Position numbers and translations under genes: made by a program. From assembly GCA_002774795.1 (NCBI GenBank), contig PCYI01000019.1, positions 65,480 through 108,290 on the forward strand: DNA of 42,811 nt, read 5' to 3'. The DNA comes from Candidatus Vogelbacteria bacterium CG10_big_fil_rev_8_21_14_0_10_51_16. Its GTDB lineage: Bacteria > Patescibacteriota > Minisyncoccia > Phycocordibacterales > JACRKE01. Positions 25,210 through 32,128 of this stretch are shown here, piece after piece (within the stretch, counting starts at the first letter, position 1; each line of letters opens with the position of its first letter). The notes under the pieces are model-generated. The model saw only the letters and a list, made by a program, of their open reading frames with translations, ran no database searches and was not told the DNA's origin.

Positions 25210-25440
25210 TTACAATCTGCGTGTTATCCTTCCTCGCTCACCATATGCGTCAAGTTGTACGAGAACTTTGTCTCCGATCATAACCCGTATGCGATGTAGA
25301 CGCATCTTACCTGCAAGTGGACACGGCATAGAACGTCCGTCAAATTCGACGCGATACATTGTGTTTGGCAAGGTTTCAGTGACTTGCCCCACAACCTCTT
25401 TTCCTTTAGTGGAGTTTTCGCTTGTAGTAGAATCTGACAT
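25210..25440 (-). CDS. infA: Translation initiation factor IF-1
   Basis: This 76-residue OB-fold protein binds the 30S A site during initiation. The core VVGQVTETLPNTMYRVEF, near residues 16-33, and GKMRLHRIRVMIGDKVLVQLDAY match the family. The N-terminal 12 residues (Ser/Thr-rich) form an extra tail. It heads the infA-rpmJ-rpsM-rpsK-rpsD-rpoA-rplQ-rplM-rpsI run, and its promoter should lie in the 293-bp gap upstream, although none could be picked with confidence. No SD is visible. Confidence 0.95.
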   Translation of the reverse strand: MSDSTTSENSTKGKEVVGQVTETLPNTMYRVEFDGRSMPCPLAGKMRLHRIRVMIGDKVLVQLDAYGERGRITRRL

Positions 25441-25733
25441 TGAGCATTAGCATTGGCCTCACTCGTAATACACCATTAGCTGAGTCTGTGTTTGATTTCT
25501 CCCTGCAAAAATGATTGACGTTTTCGAGGGCACTCGACTAGATCTCAGTAATAATAACTATTTTAGTATGAATTTCTGGGTCATCTTTGAAAAACTACCC
25601 AATATGACAAATACCAAATACCCACCAAGTGAGTTAGAGCATTGTAGCAGATGTTTGAATAATAAGTCAATATTAACTATGGCCAGATAAAAATATTGAA
25701 CTTTTTGGACCATTTTCCCAAAAACCGCCGTCT
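25441..25733. other. AT-rich gap upstream of infA; nothing recognised
   Basis: This gap of about 290 bp separates the ribosomal run from the baseplate-J-like gene. It is AT-rich and has several TATT/TAAT-like hexamers that could serve as -10 boxes for the ribosomal operon, but no pair with a convincing -35 was found. No ORF, array or tRNA was seen. Confidence 0.5.
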
Positions 25734-27023
25734 TTATTCACTTGACGTGCCAACGGTGGGCAGGCGCCTTATTTTAATGCGCTCAGGCCGTGTCGGGAAA
25801 GTAGACAGCCAGCTTGGACTAAAATCAATATCAGCTCTTACTATGGCCGGAAAACTATTTAAAACTTGTACATAATCAGCCTTTGGTATACCAGCAAGAG
25901 AAGCTTGAAGGTAAGATTGATCTAGATTGTAAGCAATATTAAGAGGGCCTTCTAAGCGGAAAAGCAAACTTTTTGCGCTCGCTATATCCTCTACCTGGCT
26001 TAAAAGAGAAAACCGCAAGGATGCAAGGTCTGCTGATTCTAATTGCTCGCCCTTATAATCTGGAATCTTTTTTTCCGCGATGTTTTTAAGTAGTTCGGCT
26101 TTATTAATTAGAATGGCCGTTAAGGTGCCGCCTCTACTCACCTTGACCGAGTTCGCTCCCGGGGTGTGTCTGGCGTCTTGGTCAACCGAAACAAATATTC
26201 CTTGCTCATATGTTAAGTAGCCTTCCGGGAGCTGTGCTTCTGCTTGTGTTAGTAGGGCATTTTTAAGCTTCTCTTCGAGTTTGGTTTCGGCACTTAAAAT
26301 TTCGACTTCTCCCGCGACAAGCTCTTCACCAATAAAACCCCCGCTAAACTCCGTTTTTGATCTAGCAAATATGGTTGATTGTCTGGGGGTCCCCTTGAAG
26401 CCCGGTATTGTAAGATCGCGCAAACCAAGATTGTACTCTTCTCCGGGAAGGTCTGCGAAGACGCGCACTGTAAGCGCCCCGGGAACCAGCTTGCCTTCTG
26501 TGACAGTGGCGCCTGGCACATTAACATCGCGGTCAAGGCGATATATCTTCCCCTCCGGTGTTTCAAAGCGCGTTCGGGCTATTAGTTGCTGAGGCTTCTC
26601 GTCGTGTTTGTTGTAAATTATAATCTCTCCTGAGGCTTTTCTAGATACCTGCTTTTTTTCGGTGGCGGGCACATCCGTGTTTTCCTCAACCCGAATAGTC
26701 ATTGTTTTCAGTGGTATGGTGCCGGCTGTCTGCTCTTTTGAAAGGGTAAAAGTGTCTTTGAGAGTTATGTTGGCGTCATGGACGACAATTCCTACTGTTG
26801 CATAAGAAAAAAATGACATGCCATAACCAACAGTAACCAGTAAAAAAAAGATCGCAGTGACCCAAATCCAAATACGTCGTTTTACGCGCAGGGGCGCGTG
26901 TTTAAGGGGTGGCGTACCTGAGTCTGTGTGGTCGCTCTGATTTTTGTGGGAACGATTATGGAGAGAAGCGATGAGCTCCTCCTTTCTTTTTGGGATGATG
27001 ATGTCTTGGCCCACGTGTTTCAT
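25734..27023 (-). CDS. Single-TM protein with baseplate J-like module
   Basis: This is a 429-residue protein. The first 48 residues are cytoplasmic and polar, one membrane helix follows (about 50-72, IWIWVTAIFFLLVTVGYGMSF), and the rest is outside. Residues about 150-260 include RTRFETPEGKIYRLDRDVNVPGATV and GLRDLTIPGFKGTP-type strands. These resemble the baseplate J-like domain that CPR proteins of this type are often annotated with. Phage baseplate function is unlikely; a surface or pilus-linked role is more plausible. It lies 107 bp after an FtsA/PilM-like gene on the same strand, which supports a membrane assembly role. The function is unknown. Confidence 0.6.
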   Translation of the reverse strand: MKHVGQDIIIPKRKEELIASLHNRSHKNQSDHTDSGTPPLKHAPLRVKRRIWIWVTAIFFLLVTVGYGMSFFSYATVGIVVHDANITLKDTFTLSKEQTAGTIPLKTMTIRVEENTDVPATEKKQVSRKASGEIIIYNKHDEKPQQLIARTRFETPEGKIYRLDRDVNVPGATVTEGKLVPGALTVRVFADLPGEEYNLGLRDLTIPGFKGTPRQSTIFARSKTEFSGGFIGEELVAGEVEILSAETKLEEKLKNALLTQAEAQLPEGYLTYEQGIFVSVDQDARHTPGANSVKVSRGGTLTAILINKAELLKNIAEKKIPDYKGEQLESADLASLRFSLLSQVEDIASAKSLLFRLEGPLNIAYNLDQSYLQASLAGIPKADYVQVLNSFPAIVRADIDFSPSWLSTFPTRPERIKIRRLPTVGTSSE

Positions 27024-27035
27024 AGGTGAAAGAAG

Positions 27036-27140
27036 TAGAAGGGAGTAAATAGTAAGTAGTAAGTAGGCATGACTAGTTAGGAAGTAGGTTCTATGAGTTC
27101 TGGGAGAATTGAATCAGAGTTTCCTAATTCCTACTGCCTA
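27036..27140. repeat. Inverted pair of heptamer arrays (TAG/CCTA phase)
   Basis: In the left arm TAG occurs at 27036, 27050, 27057, 27064, 27078 and 27085, all in one 7-bp phase. In the right arm CCTA occurs at 27123, 27130 and 27137. It lies between the baseplate-J-like gene and the actin-fold gene, with the right arm running into the last codons of the latter. Confidence 0.85.
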
Positions 27141-28249
27141 GCTTTCATTATACCAGAAAATATGCTTGCAAGCATGATGTAGGGGTCTCTTGTCGCGTCT
27201 CCGTTGTGTCGACAGAATGTAGACATTGCTTCAGAGGTTAGGAAGCGTACGTCGAAACCAAGGGATTGGTTTGCTTGCATTGACGCAAAAAGCGTTCTAA
27301 GGACCGGATCGGCGAGGACAAGAAGGGGGATGCGTGATAAATCTGGCACCCCTTCTCTTTTCGTCAGGAAGTTATGCAGGCTCTTTTTTACATGGGCAAT
27401 GGGACGATCAGAGTTTCGCAATATATCTTTGTCCCAGTCTACAGCTAAACGTTCCAGTTTGGTCTTTGCTAGTCCGGGACTAAGCGCGAGTTCCCTTCCA
27501 ATGGCGCGAATGAGATGGTTGCCCCCAAGCGGAGCAGACTCTACGCAACGTATTGCCCCGTCGTACACAGAGACCATCTCTGCCACTTCCCCACCCCACT
27601 CTAAGTAACGAAAGTTCTCCAGATTCATTGCGTGCCTAATTGCGGTTGTGGCAGCAAAAGGAAAGGTGTGGAAAAGTACGGGGCGTTCGTGAAAAACCGG
27701 CTCTAGAGCGGCCCGCAAGGCCTCGTCTGTTTGCTGATCTATAAGGCTGACAAATACCGTACCAGAGATAGTGTCCGCACGTTTTCCTAGGGGATACTGG
27801 ACGCGATATCCATTTATGCGAACATCGTCTAGTGTCGCTTCGAGAACAATGCCCCTCTTTTGCTCAATTACAAAAAGCTTCTTGGCCTCTTCAAGCAAGC
27901 TGTCTATTAACTTCTTTGTGACAATGGTGCTATCTAGATTCTCTCGGGTGATGGTTTTCGCACTGCTCACCGCAAGAAGTGGAGAGATGGTGGCAATGAT
28001 GCGGTCTGGTGGGGGCAAACCTAAGCGCACCAAGCTCTCTGCGGAGGTACGCAGTGATTTCGTAGCGGATTTAAGGTAGCGTTTGGGCTCAAAAGAGTCT
28101 TGAAAAACAATAGCTTCGCGGGCTGTGTGTAGGATGACCGGTAAATTATCAGCCGGATGCGTGACGCGCGCGCCAATTACACGCGAACTACCTATGTCTA
28201 AAAGAAGTGTGCTTCGAGGGCTTGTTTGCTTGCGTGAAAAGAGCGACAT
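27131..28249 (-). CDS. FtsA/PilM-like actin-fold ATPase
   Basis: This is a 372-residue protein. The N-terminal phosphate-1 loop LLLDIGSSRVIGARV (about 16-30) and the later stretches LEWGGEVAEMVSVYDGAIRCVESAPLGGNHL (about 216-246) and LLVLADPVL match the actin/HSP70 fold as used by FtsA and PilM. An SHS2-like insertion is likely at 80-190. Such proteins tether filaments or pilus machinery to the membrane. It lacks an obvious FtsA C-terminal amphipathic helix, so PilM-like or CPR-specific function fits as well. TATAAT ends 9 nt before the ATG with no SD. The single-TM neighbour could be its membrane partner. Confidence 0.6.
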   Translation of the reverse strand: MSLFSRKQTSPRSTLLLDIGSSRVIGARVTHPADNLPVILHTAREAIVFQDSFEPKRYLKSATKSLRTSAESLVRLGLPPPDRIIATISPLLAVSSAKTITRENLDSTIVTKKLIDSLLEEAKKLFVIEQKRGIVLEATLDDVRINGYRVQYPLGKRADTISGTVFVSLIDQQTDEALRAALEPVFHERPVLFHTFPFAATTAIRHAMNLENFRYLEWGGEVAEMVSVYDGAIRCVESAPLGGNHLIRAIGRELALSPGLAKTKLERLAVDWDKDILRNSDRPIAHVKKSLHNFLTKREGVPDLSRIPLLVLADPVLRTLFASMQANQSLGFDVRFLTSEAMSTFCRHNGDATRDPYIMLASIFSGIMKARQ

Positions 28250-28299
28250 GATAGAGGTATTATATCATGCGCAAATAGTAGATAACTAGCCACTACGGC

Positions 28300-30207
28300 C
28301 TAATGAGTGTCAGTCACTTTTGCAAGACTTGCTTTTATGCGACGAACTCCTGCCGCTACCGCCTCTTCTTTGATTATTTTAAATACGCCACCTCGCTCAA
28401 TCTCCTCGGTGTTGGTTACATGTGGGCCACCACAGTACTCAATGGAAAAGGCCTTCGCGATCTTCGGGTCGTCGGCTGTTGCGTCTTTGGGTCCGACCGA
28501 ATAGACAGACACCATGTCTGGGTAGTCGGCGTTAAACTCATGCTCTGCGCCAAATTGCTCCGCCTCCTCTTTTTTCATTATCGTCTTTGTTACCGGTAAG
28601 CGGGCACTTATCTGCTCGTTCACGATCTCCTCCACTCGCCTTTTTTCTTCATCAGTCATCTTATGTGGACTTGCGAAATCGATGCGGAGGCGCTCGGCCG
28701 TGATATTTGAGCCACGCTGGTGTACTTCCGGCCCCAAGACCATCTGCAAGGCCTTCAAGAGGATGTGGTGGGTGGTGTGGTAGCGCACCGTTTGCTCGGA
28801 GTGGTCGGCCAGTCCCCCCTTAAACTTCTGCCCAGCACCGGCCCGCGAAAGATCCTGGTGCGCTTTCATGGCTTCCTCATACCCTGTCCTATCGACAGTC
28901 ATGTCCTGTTCACGAGCAAGCTCTTCGGTAATCTCCACAGGGAAACCGTATGTTGTAAACAAAACAAAGGCATCTTGCCCAGAAACGGTTGTGCCCGAAA
29001 GTTGCTGAAAGTGCTTTAGGCCCCGAGCGATCGTCTCGCGGAATTTTGTTTCCTCATCAGCGATTGTGCTGACGATGCTATCTTGCTTGGCAAGAACATA
29101 ATCGTACACACCAGCAAACGGCGCGAGTGCAAAGGGAGCAATCTCGTGTAGCGTTCCAGCCGGGAGCCCAAGGACATCTGCGTAGCGCACCGCGCGACGA
29201 ATGAGGCGACGGACAAAGTAGCCCTGTTCGCTATTGCTTGGGAGGATCGAGTCACCGATCATTTGCGTCGCACCACGAAGATGGTCGGCAATAATGCGCA
29301 TTGCCTTTTCGTTCCCAACATAGGGCTTACCTGAGCGACGTTCAAGTTCTTGCATGACGCCCTGGAAAAGATCGGTACGAAAGACATCCGGAGAATCTAG
29401 CGCGGCTGCGTAAATGCGTTCAAGACCGCCACCGAAGTCGATGTTTGCTTTTGGAAGTTTTACAAAACCATGTGCGGTTTTGCGATACTCCATAAACACA
29501 TTGTTGCCGATTTCCATAAAGCGCCCACAATCGCAGTTAACGTGGCAGTTCGCTCCCCACTTTGGGTCGTGTGGTGTGCTGAAGTCATAAAACATTTCGG
29601 AGTCGGGTCCCCCAGGCTCACCGACGGGCATGTTGGCGGGGACACCCGCGCGACTCCACCAATTTTTCTTTGCTTCGTAGGAAAAGATGCGAGCATCACC
29701 CATGCCTTTTGTGTACCCATCCGCATCGTTGCCGACGTCCATGAACTTTGCCTCAATCCCCTTTTTTTTAAAAAGATCCTGCCAGAGAATAACGGCTGTC
29801 TCGTCTTTGGGCACACCGATGGTAGGGTCGCCAATAAAGACGCTGACATACAGACGCTCTGGATCGATACCAAGCACATCAATCAAGAACTCGAACATCC
29901 ATTCGACCTGCTCCTTACGTCCATAGTCGCCGAGCGACCAGTTTCCCAGCATTTCGAAAAACGTCGTGTGGCGATTGTCGCCGATCTCTTCAATATCCTC
30001 AGCACGAAAACATCGCTGGCTGTCCACGAGACGTGTTCCTTTAGGGTGCGCCTCACCCAGAAGGTAAGGAATCATCGGCTGCATGCCCGATCCAGTAAAA
30101 AGCGTGGTCGGGTCGTTTTCCGGCACGATAGGGGCAGACGGAATAACCGCGTGGCCGCGCTCGCGGAAAAAGTCTAGGTACTTTTGGCGTATTTCTTTGG
30201 AGGTCAT
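28300..30207 (-). CDS. alaS: Alanine-tRNA ligase without C-Ala domain
   Basis: This 635-residue class II synthetase charges tRNA-Ala. The aminoacylation domain (1-240) has PENDPTTLFTGSGMQPM, the RCFRAEDIEEIGDNRHTTFFEMLGNWS motif 2 region, and NIDFGGGLERI. A tRNA-recognition region follows. The editing domain has zinc-type ligands HTTHH (about 479-483) and CGGPH near residue 594-598. The protein stops right after the editing domain (AAGVRRIKA). The C-Ala/oligomerisation part of the usual 870-residue enzyme is therefore absent. This shortening is seen in many reduced genomes. Expression probably starts from a box very close to the ATG. Confidence 0.95.
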   Translation of the reverse strand: MTSKEIRQKYLDFFRERGHAVIPSAPIVPENDPTTLFTGSGMQPMIPYLLGEAHPKGTRLVDSQRCFRAEDIEEIGDNRHTTFFEMLGNWSLGDYGRKEQVEWMFEFLIDVLGIDPERLYVSVFIGDPTIGVPKDETAVILWQDLFKKKGIEAKFMDVGNDADGYTKGMGDARIFSYEAKKNWWSRAGVPANMPVGEPGGPDSEMFYDFSTPHDPKWGANCHVNCDCGRFMEIGNNVFMEYRKTAHGFVKLPKANIDFGGGLERIYAAALDSPDVFRTDLFQGVMQELERRSGKPYVGNEKAMRIIADHLRGATQMIGDSILPSNSEQGYFVRRLIRRAVRYADVLGLPAGTLHEIAPFALAPFAGVYDYVLAKQDSIVSTIADEETKFRETIARGLKHFQQLSGTTVSGQDAFVLFTTYGFPVEITEELAREQDMTVDRTGYEEAMKAHQDLSRAGAGQKFKGGLADHSEQTVRYHTTHHILLKALQMVLGPEVHQRGSNITAERLRIDFASPHKMTDEEKRRVEEIVNEQISARLPVTKTIMKKEEAEQFGAEHEFNADYPDMVSVYSVGPKDATADDPKIAKAFSIEYCGGPHVTNTEEIERGGVFKIIKEEAVAAGVRRIKASLAKVTDTH

Positions 30208-30243
30208 GTGATTATCCTAGCGTACTTGCTCTTAAAAATGAAG

Positions 30244-30249
30244 TATAAT
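30244..30249 (+). promoter_or_regulatory. TATAAT box upstream of cassette 2
   Basis: A consensus -10 hexamer on the plus strand lies in the gap between the alaS start and the second small-gene cassette. No good -35 sits at 16-18 bp, so this is tentative. Confidence 0.3.
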
Positions 30250-30310
30250 TTGATTGCGGGCAGTTATTTTTTAATGCTTCCGCTACGTTTTGGTCCTCGC
30301 TGGTATCCTC

Positions 30311-30352
30311 TACCCAACGGCTCAACGACGAGAGCCGTTGAGCCGTTGGGTA
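30311..30352. repeat. Perfect 17-bp hairpin between alaS and cassette 2
   Basis: The arms tacccaacggctcaacg and cgttgagccgttgggta are perfectly complementary, with an 8-nt loop (acgagagc). It lies in the divergent region between alaS and the plus-strand cassette. There is no T-tract, so it may be a boundary element or regulatory palindrome. Confidence 0.6.
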
Positions 30353-30502
30353 ATGAGACAAGCCTCCCACGATATTCCGCTTGACTTGCTTCAAGCCACA
30401 CCTCACTCCTTGATTCCTTTGGTTACGGTGGAAGCAAAAGTATGGTTTTATGGAAATCGGCTACAGGTCTATCACAAATTACGAATTGGAAGGAGGAAGG
30501 CA

Positions 30503-30826
30503 GTGGCTGGTGAAATTGTCGTAACTTTGAACGAGGGAGCTAGGATGCCCTCTCTTCGAGTGATTCAGCGCCTTCTTGGTGATTATTACAAGGAGTTAGC
30601 CAAGGTGACTCGCCCGAAGAAGAGAAAAGGAGTGGTGTCGTGTAAGCTCCACAAGACCCCTTCGATGCCAATCGTTAGGGCTTCGGCGATCGACCTGTCC
30701 AGATGGCTTACTCGTGGCTATGAGATTTTGTTGAATAACCACGAGAGGTACATCCTATTCTCCACCGAGGTAAGCGACCCATGCACGAGGGCGACCGCCC
30801 TTGGTTTTGCTCGTTTTCTATGCTAG
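30503..30826 (+). CDS. Small basic unknown protein, cassette 2 gene 1
   Basis: This protein has 107 residues if started at the GTG that has aaggagg 6 nt upstream. The frame is open for about 210 bp further upstream but without an SD and across a palindrome. It is basic in the middle (VTRPKKRKGVVSCKLHK) and has no membrane segment. The end alternates hydrophobic and polar residues (GYEILLNNHERYILFSTEVSD). It could be a nucleic-acid-binding protein, but no family is recognised. It is the first of a run of plus-strand genes while all neighbours outside the cassette are on the minus strand. Confidence 0.6.
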   Translation: MAGEIVVTLNEGARMPSLRVIQRLLGDYYKELAKVTRPKKRKGVVSCKLHKTPSMPIVRASAIDLSRWLTRGYEILLNNHERYILFSTEVSDPCTRATALGFARFLC

Positions 30827-30864
30827 TGTGTTTTCGCAGGAAATGCGACACTGGAGGAGTGTAG

Positions 30865-31074
30865 ATGAGGCGAACGACGGGAAGCTGTCTAATAACGCTC
30901 GTGGCCGGGGTGCTCGGAGGAGCGAGCTTTTTGCTCCTTCTCCTTGCGCTCTTGTCTCGGGCACCGAACCAAGAACCGTTCACAAACCTGATTGTCGCGC
31001 TCCGCTCTTGGGGCGTGTTCTGGGGCAGCCTCGGCTGTGTGAGCGCCACGGCGCTCGCGTTCGTCGAACTGTGA
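30865..31074 (+). CDS. Small two-helix membrane protein, cassette 2 gene 2
   Basis: This 69-residue protein has two hydrophobic segments (about 8-31, rich in Leu, and 43-66), so it is a small membrane protein with a short hydrophilic loop (SRAPNQEPFTN). The Shine-Dalgarno ggaggag lies 5 nt before the ATG, and a small hairpin (tcgca-ggaaa-tgcga) lies immediately upstream. The next gene starts 13 bp after its stop. Unknown family. Small hydrophobic proteins of this type occur in toxin, holin-like and pilus-assembly settings, but nothing here decides between these. Confidence 0.65.
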   Translation: MRRTTGSCLITLVAGVLGGASFLLLLLALLSRAPNQEPFTNLIVALRSWGVFWGSLGCVSATALAFVEL

Positions 31075-31087
31075 TGAGGAGGCAGGA

Positions 31088-31312
31088 ATGATTCCGAAAA
31101 GGTGCTTCATGGTCTCAATGGCCTATTTCATTTTCAACGCATGGTTCGGCCTCTACGCACACGATGTCATCGGACACCCTGCGCCTGGGGTCTGCCCGAA
31201 ACTGCTCGATGGCCACTGCGATTTCTCGTACTTGGCAATGGTCGGAATGATGATGGCGGCCCTTTGGATGCTCATGGACATCAGGCTACTTGGCCGGGAG
31301 GTGAAGTCGTGA
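31088..31312 (+). CDS. Small membrane protein with four cysteines and histidines, cassette 2 gene 3
   Basis: This protein is 74 residues. A first hydrophobic segment (about 6-22) and a second (about 48-64) flank a loop with His, Pro and Cys (DVIGHPAPGVCPKLLDGHCD). If the N-terminus is inside, the loop is outside and its two cysteines could pair or bind metal. gaggagg lies 5 nt before the ATG, and a gagcgcc-ac-ggcgctc hairpin lies about 30 nt further up. The stop overlaps a short spacer before gene 4. Unknown family. Confidence 0.65.
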   Translation: MIPKRCFMVSMAYFIFNAWFGLYAHDVIGHPAPGVCPKLLDGHCDFSYLAMVGMMMAALWMLMDIRLLGREVKS

Positions 31313-31347
31313 TGACTGATGTTCGCTGAAGGCTGACGAGGTTGCGC

Positions 31348-31542
31348 TTGCGCTACATGGCTGTACGTTGGATCGGGGATGAGCCCGCCAACATGAGCCT
31401 GTCGGAACTGTCGGCGAAGCTGGCCGAAATCGGCCGGCGGCCACTTGCGAACTTCACCGCAGGGCGAGGTGTTGCTTCGGTCGAGCTGGCCTACTACATG
31501 CTCGAGAACGAGCTCAAGGTGCGACGCATACTCGCGCTTTAG
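31348..31542 (+). CDS. Small unknown protein, cassette 2 gene 4 (start uncertain)
   Basis: This protein is about 64 residues. Possible starts are TTG at 31342 or 31348 and ATG at 31357. The gagg at 31338-31341 fits best with 31348. The body is hydrophilic and helical (SLSELSAKLAEIGRRPLANF, then ELAYYMLENELKVRRILAL), with no membrane segment. Unknown family. It lies between the membrane-protein pair and gene 5, all on the plus strand, so it belongs to the same transcript. Confidence 0.5.
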   Translation: MRYMAVRWIGDEPANMSLSELSAKLAEIGRRPLANFTAGRGVASVELAYYMLENELKVRRILAL

Positions 31543-31560
31543 CGAAAGGACGGAGGAACA

Positions 31561-31962
31561 ATGAAGGAGAAGGTTGAGATTTCGGACGCCTCAGAACTTT
31601 ACAGCCAGCTGGTGGAGGCCCTCTACTATCATCTGGTGGATAGAGTCGGGTTCAGGGCCCGGACAGGGCCCAATAGATACAGACAGGAAAATGTGTGGAA
31701 TAGCTTTGACGAAGCAGTCGCACTAGTGGTCAGTTCGGCCACTGAGGAATACGGAAAGAATCGTTTTGCGGAACCGTTGGCACGCAACTCGCGATTTCAG
31801 GTTCTCGGAACACAGAAGTGCGCCGAGGTCATGAACGACGCCATGCGCTCACTGGATTTTCTGGTCGGTACAGCGACACTCATCCGCAACGCCTCGCCCC
31901 ACAGGGCGGTGGCAATCGCCAAGGCCGTCGAAGGTGTACTCGGGATGCGAGTGGTGCGCTAG
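31561..31962 (+). CDS. Small unknown cytosolic protein, cassette 2 gene 5
   Basis: This 133-residue, mostly helical protein has no signal or membrane helix. ggagg lies 4 nt before the ATG, and a small hairpin (tcgc-gcttta-gcga) precedes it. It contains an aromatic stretch (ELYSQLVEALYYHLVDRVGF) and an Ala/Val-rich second half (MRSLDFLVGTATLIRNASPH). No catalytic pattern is recognised. It is the last gene before a strong intrinsic terminator, so the five genes form one transcription unit. Confidence 0.65.
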   Translation: MKEKVEISDASELYSQLVEALYYHLVDRVGFRARTGPNRYRQENVWNSFDEAVALVVSSATEEYGKNRFAEPLARNSRFQVLGTQKCAEVMNDAMRSLDFLVGTATLIRNASPHRAVAIAKAVEGVLGMRVVR

Positions 31963-32017
31963 TAGCCACTGGGTTGTGTACCCAGCTTCCAACCAGATTC
32001 GATTTTTCAAGGTCGCG

Positions 32018-32082
32018 CGAAAGGCCGTGGTACAAGGTATACCACAAGGCCGACTACCGCGGCCTTTCGTATTTTCTTTTTT
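32018..32082 (+). terminator. Intrinsic terminator of cassette 2
   Basis: The outer stem cgaaaggccg/cggcctttcg (32018-32027 with 32060-32069) encloses a second stem gtggta/taccac. It is followed by a T-rich run (tattttctttttt). A strong rho-independent terminator for the plus strand, it insulates the cassette from the convergent mnmA gene. Confidence 0.85.
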
Positions 32083-32128
32083 GAATTCACAACTTAGCTG
32101 CGATAGCAGGTAAGTTGTGAATTAGTTT

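Noticed and set aside
25734..27023. Prophage on the basis of the baseplate-J-like protein
   Set aside because: There are no other phage structural genes nearby, and the protein is a membrane-anchored form that is common in this lineage.
30290..30826. 178-residue version of cassette 2 gene 1
   Set aside because: The upstream part crosses a perfect palindrome and has no SD, while a GTG at 30503 has aaggagg at the right distance.
30801..31091. 96-residue plus-strand ORF
   Set aside because: It overlaps the SD-preceded 69-residue gene in another frame and is rich in Arg, Ala and Pro as expected for a GC-rich shadow.
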